DNA from: Bacteroidota bacterium
GTDB taxonomy: Bacteria > Bacteroidota > Bacteroidia > Chitinophagales > Chitinophagaceae
NCBI GenBank assembly: GCA_023409975.1
Contig: JAEYQO010000111.1
Span: 1-7,888, forward strand
DNA: 7,888 nucleotides
Reading direction: 5' to 3'
The notes beneath the pieces were generated by a model. It did no database searches and was not told the origin of the DNA. It saw only the letters and a program-made list of their open reading frames with translations. The number at the start of each line of letters is the position of its first letter. Position 1 is the stretch's first letter. The position numbers were made by a program, and so were the translations under genes. Positions 1 to 5,949 of the stretch are shown one piece after another.

Positions 1-42
1 GGCACTCAGGGCCAGGGCGATGGTAAAAATGATACGTTTCAT
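1..42 (-). CDS. 5' end of an exported protein gene, cut by the window edge
   Basis: The minus strand from position 42 reads ATG followed by 13 open codons to the edge of the window, giving MKRIIFTIALALSA. Two basic residues followed by a hydrophobic alanine/leucine run are the start of a classical Sec signal peptide, so the product is probably exported or a lipoprotein; the cleavage site lies outside the window. The gene is transcribed divergently from the metH-type gene across an 81-base gap. The function cannot be judged from 14 residues. Confidence 0.6.
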   Translation of the reverse strand, partial: MKRIIFTIALALSA

Positions 43-123
43 ATGCTTGTTTTGAAGGAAAGACGCAGCAGGCTCATTTTACCCCTATGCGATTTGCAAA
101 CAAGCTTTCGGTAATTTTACGGA
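43..123. promoter_or_regulatory. Divergent intergenic region between the exported-protein gene and metH
   Basis: This 81-base gap must hold the start signals of both divergent genes. On the plus strand TAATTTTA (112-119) resembles the Bacteroidota -7 box TAnnTTTG with one mismatch and ends four bases before the metH ATG. A TTTG at 93-96 is only 15 bases upstream of it, closer than the usual 19-21. No riboswitch-sized leader fits here: there is no room for a cobalamin or SAM riboswitch on the metH side. Confidence 0.3.
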
Positions 124-1137
124 ATGAACACCCAGGCTGCTCTGCAGGAGCTTTTGAAGGAAAGGATCGTTATGCTGGATGGTGCCATGGGCACCATGAT
201 CCAGCGCTACCGTTTACAGGAGAAGGACTACCGCGGCGAAAGGTTTGCGGACTATCACCTCGACCTTAAAGGCAACAATGACCTGCTATGCCTCACACAG
301 CCGCAGATCATTAAAGAGATACACCTGCAATACCTCGACGCCGGTGCAGACATCATCGAAACGAACACGTTCAATGCCCAGGCGGTATCGCTGGAAGATT
401 ATACTATGCAGTCGCTGGCCTATGAAATCAATGTAGCCGCCGCCCGGCTGGCTAAGGAGGCGGTCAGCGAGTGGATGCAGCAGCACCCCCAGGAACCAAG
501 GTTTGTGGCGGGCGCTATCGGTCCGATGAACAAGACGCTCTCGCTTTCACCCGATGTGAACCAGCCCGGCTACCGCGCAGTCACCTTCGATGAGGTGGCA
601 GCAGCCTACGAAGAGCAGGTACGCGGACTGGTAGAGGGGGGCACAGACATCCTGATTGTCGAAACGATCTTCGACACCCTGAACGCGAAAGCGGCACTAT
701 TCGCCATTAAGCGATACCTCCGGGATCATAAGCTTGATCTGCCGGTGATGATCTCGGGCACCATCACGGATGCTTCAGGAAGAACGCTGAGCGGACAGAC
801 CCTGGAGGCCTTCTACATCTCCGTGATGCATGCTTCGCCGCTGAGCATAGGGCTCAACTGTGCACTGGGTGCCGATCAGATGCGCCCTCATGTGGAAGAG
901 CTCTCGAAGCTGGCCTCCTGTTATGTGAGCTGCTATCCCAATGCCGGTCTGCCGAATGCCATGGGAGAATATGATGAGTCTCCTGAGGATATGGCAGCGA
1001 AGGTGGGTGCTTTTGCCGCAGAGGGCTGGGTGAATATTGTGGGTGGATGCTGTGGCACCACACCGGAGCACATCCGGGCCATGGCCACCGAAATGCGGCG
1101 ACATGCGCCGAGGCAACTGCCGGAGCTCGTAGCCTGA
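124..1137 (+). CDS. metH: Homocysteine S-methyltransferase module of methionine synthase (split MetH, N-terminal part)
   Basis: This 337-residue protein matches the N-terminal homocysteine-binding (beta/alpha)8 barrel of cobalamin-dependent methionine synthase, which binds homocysteine through zinc and transfers a methyl group to make methionine in the cytosol. Visible marks are LDGAMGTMIQ (18-27), ETNTFNA (79-85), SGTITDASGRTLSGQT (211-226), GLNCALG with Cys246, and VGGCCGTTPEH with Cys309 and Cys310. These three cysteines are the expected zinc ligands. The SGTITDASGRTLSGQT block favours MetH over BHMT or MmuM enzymes. Full MetH is about 1200 residues; here the folate, cobalamin and reactivation domains are absent and the frame ends cleanly at TGA before a terminator, so this is a free-standing module, as in the split MetH of many Bacteroidota. 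The partner gene is not next to it. The ATG at 124 gives the usual short lead before the barrel. Confidence 0.92.
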   Translation: MNTQAALQELLKERIVMLDGAMGTMIQRYRLQEKDYRGERFADYHLDLKGNNDLLCLTQPQIIKEIHLQYLDAGADIIETNTFNAQAVSLEDYTMQSLAYEINVAAARLAKEAVSEWMQQHPQEPRFVAGAIGPMNKTLSLSPDVNQPGYRAVTFDEVAAAYEEQVRGLVEGGTDILIVETIFDTLNAKAALFAIKRYLRDHKLDLPVMISGTITDASGRTLSGQTLEAFYISVMHASPLSIGLNCALGADQMRPHVEELSKLASCYVSCYPNAGLPNAMGEYDESPEDMAAKVGAFAAEGWVNIVGGCCGTTPEHIRAMATEMRRHAPRQLPELVA

Positions 1138-1156
1138 TGAACTGGATATGATTTGG

Positions 1157-1190
1157 AAAGTCCCGGAGCAGCTCCGGGACTTTTCTGTTT
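1157..1190. terminator. Hairpin terminator between convergent metH and paaG
   Basis: A perfect 12-bp inverted repeat (arms 1157-1168 and 1172-1183, three-base loop CAG) with a GC-rich core (GTCCCGGAG) is followed on the plus strand by a T-rich tail (TTTTCTGTTTATTTT). It lies 19 bases after the metH-type stop and 5 bases beyond the paaG stop on the other strand. It is therefore the natural end of both convergent transcripts, though its U-tract is better in the metH direction. Confidence 0.88.
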
Positions 1191-1965
1191 ATTTTCCTTT
1201 AAACACGGGTTTTCTCTTTTCCAGGAAAGCCTGAACGCCCTCCCGGTAGTCCTCTGTGCCACCCGCCTCTTTCTGTAGTTCCATTTCCCGTTCCAGTTGC
1301 TGGTCGAGGTTATGATTCCAGGTCTCGTTCAGCAGCTTTTTGGTCAGGCCCAGCCCCTTAGTGGGCATGTTTGCCATCTGTGTACAGAAGGCCGCTGTCG
1401 CGGACGGGAACTCCTCATCTGCATATACTTTATAGACCAGCCCCATTTCCCTTGCTTCCGCAGCAGAGATCTTGTCTCCGGTCATCATCAGTGCCGCGGC
1501 CCGGTGCAGACCGATGAGCCTGGGCAGGAAGAACGTTCCGGCGCTATCGGGGATCAGGCCTATTTTGCTGAACGCCTGTATAAAGGAAGCGGAAGACGCC
1601 GCCAGCACGATATCGCAGGCCAATGCGATGTTCGCGCCCGCCCCTGCGGCAACGCCGTTGACACCGGCGATCACAGGTTTTTCGATGGATCGGATCTTGC
1701 GGATGATGGGGTTGTAGTGTTCTTCAACGATACGTTCCATCGCCGGCCCCTGGGGGTCTGTTGCCTCCGCCAGGTCCTGACCGGCGCAAAAAGCCTTACC
1801 GGCACCGGTGATATACAGGCAGCGAACCGCATCATTTTCTGCACACTCGTCGAGGTATTTCTGGAGCATCAGGGCCATTTCACGATTGAAGCTGTTGAAT
1901 TTTTCCGGTCTGTTCAATGTCAGACCCGCAATACCGTTTTGAATATCGAAGCTTATGGGTTCCAT
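1189..1965 (-). CDS. paaG: PaaG-type enoyl-CoA hydratase/isomerase (ring-1,2-epoxyphenylacetyl-CoA isomerase family)
   Basis: This 258-residue crotonase-fold protein closely follows E. coli PaaG, which turns ring-1,2-epoxyphenylacetyl-CoA into the seven-membered oxepin-CoA during aerobic phenylacetate breakdown. Supporting marks are LTLNRPEKFNSFN (15-27), AFCAGQDL (58-65), the oxyanion-hole loop GVNGVAAGAGANIAL (101-115), AFSKIGLIPDSAGTFFLPR (131-149) with Asp140 at the catalytic acid position, and the C-terminal DYREGVQAFLEKR (239-251). Length is normal (about 260). No other paa gene is in the window, so the exact substrate is inferred from sequence; a general beta-oxidation hydratase is the main alternative. 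The gene converges on the metH-type gene and shares its terminator. The start is set by the ATG just before the EPISFDIQNGIAGLTLNRP strand typical of the family. Confidence 0.88.
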   Translation of the reverse strand: MEPISFDIQNGIAGLTLNRPEKFNSFNREMALMLQKYLDECAENDAVRCLYITGAGKAFCAGQDLAEATDPQGPAMERIVEEHYNPIIRKIRSIEKPVIAGVNGVAAGAGANIALACDIVLAASSASFIQAFSKIGLIPDSAGTFFLPRLIGLHRAAALMMTGDKISAAEAREMGLVYKVYADEEFPSATAAFCTQMANMPTKGLGLTKKLLNETWNHNLDQQLEREMELQKEAGGTEDYREGVQAFLEKRKPVFKGK

Positions 1966-1969
1966 GCCA

Positions 1970-1977
1970 CAAAACTA
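1970..1977 (-). promoter_or_regulatory. Candidate -7 box of paaG (TAGTTTTG)
   Basis: Read on the minus strand, TAGTTTTG fits the Bacteroidota -7 consensus TAnnTTTG at every fixed position and ends only four bases before the paaG ATG. Transcription would then start at or within one or two bases of the ATG, implying a leaderless or nearly leaderless mRNA. No clear TTG -33 box is seen 19-21 bases upstream, so confidence is limited. Confidence 0.4.
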
Positions 1978-2055
1978 TGGGATAGATTCATTATATTAGT
2001 GTTGGGTTATGCGCTTCAGCACAAAACGCAGCTTCGGGTGGCTCAGGTTCGTTGC

Positions 2056-2085
2056 TTGCTACTGCCAAGCAACTTCCTAATTTAA
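2056..2085 (+). promoter_or_regulatory. Candidate promoter of the 475-residue secreted protein gene
   Basis: TTG (2056-2058), 19 bases, then TAATTTAA (2078-2085) matches the spacing of Bacteroidota promoters (TTG / TAnnTTTG), but the -7 box has two mismatches. It ends three bases before the ATG at 2089. No Shine-Dalgarno sequence is present. Confidence 0.3.
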
Positions 2086-2088
2086 CAT

Positions 2089-3516
2089 ATGAAAGGTATA
2101 TTTATTGTTTTTTTATTATTTCTAACTGCCACTTCAGCTAACAGCCAATGCATAGTATTAAAGATTGATCTCAATGACTGCATGGTCTGCCGTTCGAAAA
2201 TGTTAAAAGTCAACCCTGAAGTAACAGGTGTGCCCGCCTACGTTTTATTTCCTGAGGCTTCTCGTGCTGACTCTGTGGATTTAGATTTCGTTGGTAGATT
2301 TAGTGTTTCTAACATTGAAATGCGTTTTAACGATAATTGGTATCAGCAACTGGATTGTGAAAAAAGTAGAAGTTGTGCGTGGGGCGTAGATAAATTTGGC
2401 GTTTTTACATATTTAGGTGCGGTTGTCGATCTTGATTCCTTCAGTTTATCAACTTTTTTAACCGCTAATAAACCGAATTTGGAGCCACTGAAATCTTTGA
2501 AGGTTGCTTATCTCGATAGTTTACAGTTTAAGTTTGATGAGGAACTTGCAGTATTACATATTACAAATCGGTTTACACAAAAAACGAAGGCGGTAATTAG
2601 GTCTTCGAACTTCAATTTATCTCTTATTACCGATAAATTAAGCGGCTTAAAAAAACAACAATTTGATAAGTATGGTCGCTACATTAATACTGAGATGGCA
2701 GCTTTTGTAGCTAAATTTCAAAATTTCAGGATTTTAAACGATAGTACGGTTGTTATGTGCTACATGTACCACAATACACCCGATAGTATTTCTGGTAACA
2801 TTACTGATGAATTTGCCTTCATCGAATATACACTAGAGGGGGAATTAAGAAACGTTTATTTAGCTGACATTCCGAGTAATATGATCATGTACATCCCTGA
2901 TTTCATAGCTTCAGGACAAGAACTCTATGTTCTTTTTTGGGCCCTTGATAGTAATGGATCATCGGAGCCAGAGAATTGGGAATCTGTAAACTATATCGCT
3001 CGCTTGATACTGAAAGACGGAAAATATGTGTTAGATGCACCGGTTCCCTACAATATTCCCTGGTATTATAGAAAAAGAAAAATGTATGATTATCTTAGTT
3101 TAGGTTTTTCATCCTATCCATACGTGTCTTCGTATTTGGGCAATGAGATATATGATTTGAAGTCAAATAAAAAGATTCACATAATTTCAGATACTTTGTT
3201 TCGTAAATATGCAGATGCAATCTCAGACCCAGCGTCTTTTGATCCTGCTTTGGAAAAATTCCACTGTTATGGAATCGACTATGATAAAAAAAAGAATGAA
3301 CTAATCGTAGCTTATGGCTTCGAGAATAAACTTCTAATTAATGCCTACACTTCAAGTCTTGATCTGATTTCAACCACCACGGTGAAACTTAATTTCATTT
3401 TAGATGAAAGTTTTTTATGGGCTACTGTATATCCAGAGATCAACTCATTAGAAATAAGCTTTAGAAAAAAAGATAAGCGTAGAAAGTATTCCTTACCGTT
3501 GGATTTATTTCGCTAA
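2089..3516 (+). CDS. Secreted protein with N-terminal CxxC domain and beta-rich, propeller-like body
   Basis: I do not recognise this 475-residue protein as a named family. It begins with a Sec signal peptide (MKGIFIVFLLFLTATSANSQ); Cys21 is not in a good lipobox, so cleavage by signal peptidase I near residue 19-20 is likelier than lipid attachment. Residues 22-115 look thioredoxin-like in order: a strand, Cys31-Met-Val-Cys34 followed by a helix-like segment, a strand (VPAYVLFP, 48-55), a strand at 75-88, then GVFTYLGAVVDL. Cys90 and Cys96 form another possible pair. The remainder is rich in aromatic residues and short strands joined by turns, for example YDLKSNKKIHI and YDKKKNELIVAYGF, as in beta-propeller (NHL- or 6-bladed-like) proteins. 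Codons are AT-rich, unlike metH and yifB. A periplasmic or surface redox-linked role is inference. The gene stands alone, divergent from paaG. Confidence 0.8.
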   Translation: MKGIFIVFLLFLTATSANSQCIVLKIDLNDCMVCRSKMLKVNPEVTGVPAYVLFPEASRADSVDLDFVGRFSVSNIEMRFNDNWYQQLDCEKSRSCAWGVDKFGVFTYLGAVVDLDSFSLSTFLTANKPNLEPLKSLKVAYLDSLQFKFDEELAVLHITNRFTQKTKAVIRSSNFNLSLITDKLSGLKKQQFDKYGRYINTEMAAFVAKFQNFRILNDSTVVMCYMYHNTPDSISGNITDEFAFIEYTLEGELRNVYLADIPSNMIMYIPDFIASGQELYVLFWALDSNGSSEPENWESVNYIARLILKDGKYVLDAPVPYNIPWYYRKRKMYDYLSLGFSSYPYVSSYLGNEIYDLKSNKKIHIISDTLFRKYADAISDPASFDPALEKFHCYGIDYDKKKNELIVAYGFENKLLINAYTSSLDLISTTTVKLNFILDESFLWATVYPEINSLEISFRKKDKRRKYSLPLDLFR

Positions 3517-4067
3517 TCTCGCTTTTGCCATTCTATATCACTGTTGTCCGGTAGACTTTTATAATCGTCCCTTCATCTGCTGAAAGCCGTTTACTAGCAA
3601 GGGTTGGTTTCCTGAAGTTCGTAGCTAAGCCACTCTTGTACTTTGGGTGAATAGTTGCAACTGAGTTTGTGTTTCAGGGTCCTGATAGGTTAGAAGCGCT
3701 TTTTCAGGATTACACGGAACTTCCTCAGTTTATACATGTGCCTAAGTGTAGACGAACAAACCCTGCGAGGTTAGCCATCGACCATTTCCTTTTTGTGGCA
3801 ACCCGATCTTTTATGATTTTGAGGAGTAGATCCGCGATGAATGTGCACTATACGTCTGTACAGATTGTCGTGCTTTCCTGGAAGATCACAATAGCTTACT
3901 CAGCAAGCCACTAAAACGTGGCAACAACCCATACACCGCTGAATGGGAAAGAACGGACTTCAGATGCAATCAAAATTGATACATTTGAAAATTATTCGTT
4001 TATTTTGGTTATTGCGAAACAGTACTGATAATGGGTATTACAAAATCTAACTCAAAAGCTGTTTACT
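3517..4067. other. 551-base region without an intact gene, possible decayed coding sequence
   Basis: No frame gives a convincing complete gene. An ATG-initiated 81-codon frame at 3669-3914 (+) has no recognisable content. A second plus-strand frame, 3752-3979, is open except for one TAG at 3827 and reads protein-like, with CGNPIF, then CALYVCTDC (CxxC) and NPYTAEWERTDFRC near its end. It has no start codon in a usable place and may be a pseudogene fragment. The first bases (3518-3534) repeat exactly a 17-bp piece of the thioredoxin-protein gene (5039-5055). The last 100 bases carry the candidate promoter of the lipoprotein gene. No transposase, tRNA or strong terminator hairpin was seen. Confidence 0.45.
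3980..3987 (+). promoter_or_regulatory. Candidate -7 box upstream of the 124-residue lipoprotein gene (TACATTTG)
   Basis: TACATTTG matches TAnnTTTG at every fixed position and lies 80 bases upstream of the ATG at 4068, which would leave a leader of about 70-75 bases. No good TTG is found at the -33 position, so this is a tentative call. Confidence 0.35.
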
Positions 4068-4442
4068 ATGAAAAAGACGATTTTGTTATGCACTGTGCTC
4101 TTTTCTTCAAGTATCATGGTTTCCTCATGCACGGGCGCTAAAAAAGGAGGTGAAATGTATAGTGACAACGTCAAACCTATGATGGATCAAATTACGGCCG
4201 CAACTGAATATAAGAACTTAAAAAGCAAAGATGCTAATCATTCGGTCGTTGTTTTGTATACAGTTCCTAATGACCAGATTGTAGATTCTCCTAAAAATAA
4301 CCAATACGCACGGATGGCTAGAATTAGTAAATATGTTGGTACTTCAACTACGCCTCCTTACCCCTACCCCTACCTTGAGCAATACCTGATAACCTATAGT
4401 AAAGCAGAAAACCTAATAATTTCAATCAAAAAAGAATATTAG
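4068..4442 (+). CDS. Small lipoprotein of unknown function (124 residues)
   Basis: The protein starts with a lipoprotein signal peptide: MKK, a hydrophobic stretch, and a lipobox VSSC with Cys21 as the predicted lipidated residue, followed by a short polar linker TGAKKGGEM. The mature part (about 104 residues) mixes charged helix-like sequence (30-55) with two strand-like segments, SVVVLYTVPND (59-69) and EQYLITYSKAENLIISIKK (104-122). Between them is PPYPYPYPYLEQY-like sequence encoded by a TACCCC repeat. It contains no cysteine after Cys21. I do not recognise the family. It is the first gene of a probable unit with the DUF1573 remnant and the TlpA-like gene, all on the plus strand, and it probably sits on the periplasmic side of the inner membrane or in the outer membrane. 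AT-rich codon use matches its neighbours. Confidence 0.75.
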   Translation: MKKTILLCTVLFSSSIMVSSCTGAKKGGEMYSDNVKPMMDQITAATEYKNLKSKDANHSVVVLYTVPNDQIVDSPKNNQYARMARISKYVGTSTTPPYPYPYLEQYLITYSKAENLIISIKKEY

Positions 4443-4558
4443 TATCCGTTGCGTTCTTAGTCGTACAATTTAGCTGTTGGGTCAGGACGATTCCAAGTAA
4501 CACAGATCAGATTCAATTACTGCTAACTTTATCTACCCTGCAGCAGAAGGCTCAATAG
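4403..4558 (+). pseudogene. Possible signal-peptide end of a decayed lipoprotein/DUF1573 gene
   Basis: This stop-free stretch of 51 codons overlaps the end of the 124-residue lipoprotein gene in another frame. It reads NQKRILVSVAFLVVQFSCW at its centre: basic residues, a hydrophobic core and a cysteine, which is the pattern of a lipoprotein signal peptide. No ATG, GTG or TTG start precedes it in frame, and it stops at TAG (4556-4558). It is followed, in a different frame, by the DUF1573-like end at 4501-4635. I read the two pieces as the two ends of one broken gene. The lipobox is poor (Gln at -3), so this half is less certain than the C-terminal half. Confidence 0.4.
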
Positions 4559-4635
4559 AGAAAAAGATCGTCATTACAACAAACTCTAACCGAAAGATTC
4601 ATATCCTAAAAATAAGAGCTTATGTTGAAGCGTGA
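4501..4635 (+). pseudogene. C-terminal remnant of a DUF1573-domain gene
   Basis: The frame starting directly after a TAA at 4498-4500 reads 44 residues to TGA at 4633-4635. It includes SITANFIYPAAEGSIEKK, then IVITTNSNRKIHILKIRAYV. This is the closing strand pattern of DUF1573 domains: an extended strand, a glycine turn, K-x-I-x-I-T-T-N, then a final L-K-I-x-A-x-V strand. The usual upstream part, with its conserved cysteine-containing turn (SCGC-like), is missing, so most of the domain seems to have been deleted; only about 60 bases separate this piece from the signal-peptide-like stretch. No start codon is present. Its end overlaps the start of the thioredoxin-protein gene by 14 bases, as expected for adjacent genes of one operon. 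DUF1573 proteins are common exported proteins in Bacteroidota; their function is not settled. Confidence 0.6.
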
Positions 4636-5656
4636 GTCCACGATCCTTCCATTTGGAATATGGGTTTCAGGAATTCTAATGATTGTACTTTTTGAAACGC
4701 CATACCTGATGATCGATATGGCTATTGTGTTAGCTACATTCATCTTTATAAATATTTGCATGTCAATTCCCGCTGTTTCCAGGCTGAGGATCATTTTTAT
4801 GACTATTCTAGCCTTAGCGGTGGATCTTGCGTTTGGCGCAAATAGCACGTTTGTCGCTCGATTTATTGGTGCAAGCTTCGCTTACTTTGTAGTTGACATC
4901 TTACTTCTTATAAAATATGGTGAGCGTCTACGGATCGTGTTCCTACTGGCAACGGCTCCTATCCTATTGCTTTATTCAATCATAGTCACGGACGTTGAAA
5001 CTAGTGGGTTTCCAATAATACTTTCGCCATTGGTAGGACTCGCTTTTGCCATTCTTGGTTCAAAAACATGGGGGCGGTGGGTACCGTTTTCTTTTGTATT
5101 AATTGGTTTGTTTATCACAACAGTTGTCGGATTCCCGAACTATCGAAGTTTCCTGTTCGGAAAGAAATTCAACACCCTGGACGATAGATCCATGTTAACG
5201 CTCCTTGACAGGAATGGTGAAACCTTGAAGATAAATGACATCAAATCAAAAGTCATTGTACTTGATTTCTGGTTTAGTGGGTGCGGCGTCTGTTTCAAGG
5301 AGTTTCCCGCTTACGAAAACCTGGCAAAGAAATACAGCGAGGATGACGTCTTCTTTGCTACCGTTTTCGTTCCTTATCAAGAAAAGGAAGAGAAATCAGA
5401 TACGTGGTATTACGCTGTTAATGACTACGACCTGAACCATTTTAGGGCCTCCGACAATATGACATCAAATAAATGGCGCATTCCTGGCTACCCGCAGATA
5501 TTAATCTTTGACCAGGCCAAAAAATTACGGTATCAAGGGGCCTTAAATCAAAATGCTTTCATTAATAACCCATACCTGATCATCAAAAGCTTACTCAAAG
5601 AAGCGTCATCATCAAAAAGAGAAATAGCTACCAACGCATCTGCTTTGCAGAAATAG
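4622..5656 (+). CDS. Polytopic membrane protein with C-terminal TlpA-like thioredoxin domain
   Basis: This 344-residue protein has two parts. Residues 1-172 hold about six hydrophobic segments (roughly 9-25, 29-48, 56-72, 78-97, 104-121, and 130-147 with 152-170), so it is embedded in the inner membrane. Residues 180-325 form a TlpA/AhpC-TSA-like thioredoxin domain: LDRNGETLKINDIKSKVIVL, then DFWFSGCGVCFKEFP with the redox pair Cys221 and Cys224, and IPGYPQILIFD with Pro291 as the probable cis-proline. Family members act as membrane-anchored thiol-disulfide reductases facing the periplasm. I infer the same here, perhaps with electrons or anchoring supplied by the membrane part. The membrane part is not obviously DsbD or VKOR; a MauE/DoxX-like origin is possible but not shown. 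The ATG at 4622 overlaps the DUF1573 remnant. There is no Shine-Dalgarno site. Confidence 0.82.
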   Translation: MLKRESTILPFGIWVSGILMIVLFETPYLMIDMAIVLATFIFINICMSIPAVSRLRIIFMTILALAVDLAFGANSTFVARFIGASFAYFVVDILLLIKYGERLRIVFLLATAPILLLYSIIVTDVETSGFPIILSPLVGLAFAILGSKTWGRWVPFSFVLIGLFITTVVGFPNYRSFLFGKKFNTLDDRSMLTLLDRNGETLKINDIKSKVIVLDFWFSGCGVCFKEFPAYENLAKKYSEDDVFFATVFVPYQEKEEKSDTWYYAVNDYDLNHFRASDNMTSNKWRIPGYPQILIFDQAKKLRYQGALNQNAFINNPYLIIKSLLKEASSSKREIATNASALQK

Positions 5657-5949
5657 ACCAGGATTACAGTATGCACCGGTGATAACGCAACAGAACCCGA
5701 GAAATACAAAATATCCCTGCTACTATTTAAGCAACACTCTTATTCGTCCCTCGTTGAGTTCCTAAGATTGACAGGAGAGGGCTATTTAACCATAGTTCAA
5801 ATTGCTTTGAATAACCGTTTGCTGCCGTCGGGGTTGGGTGTATATCATCTGAAGTGGATCTGACCAATATGATCTGCAAAGGGCAGGAAGCAGCCTTATG
5901 AGATATTTCTCCGAATAGTTATCTTCAGCCCCCAATACACCGGAACCCT
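5657..5949. other. 293-base region between the thioredoxin-protein gene and yifB
   Basis: No complete gene is seen. Directly after the TAG stop of the thioredoxin-protein gene, the same frame stays open for a further 68 codons (5657-5860) and reads protein-like (for example SLVEFLRLTGEGYLTIVQIA) before TGA at 5861. It has no ATG. An AT-rich inverted repeat, TTCAAA-TTGC-TTTGAA, lies inside it but lacks a T-run, so I do not call a terminator. The last 90 bases must contain the yifB promoter; no clear TAnnTTTG box was found. Confidence 0.4.

Noticed and set aside
43..123. Cobalamin or SAM riboswitch ahead of the metH-type gene
   Set aside because: The 81-base divergent gap is too short for a B12 riboswitch with an expression platform, and no conserved box was seen.
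775..1262. Minus-strand open frames of 69-113 codons within and after the metH-type gene
   Set aside because: They lie opposite conserved zinc-site and barrel codons and show no family features; they are shadows of the real gene.
1297..2085. A 262-codon plus-strand open frame opposite paaG
   Set aside because: It is antisense to a clearly conserved crotonase gene, its translation is low in plausible domain features (rich in R, G, C and F), and GC-rich third positions of paaG explain the lack of stops.
3669..3914. An 81-codon plus-strand frame starting with ATG
   Set aside because: The translation has no signal peptide, motif or recognisable composition, and a different frame over the same bases looks more protein-like. 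I describe the region as non-genic or decayed.
5795..5815. TTCAAA-TTGC-TTTGAA inverted repeat as a terminator after the thioredoxin-protein gene
   Set aside because: The stem is short and AT-only, and no T-run follows.
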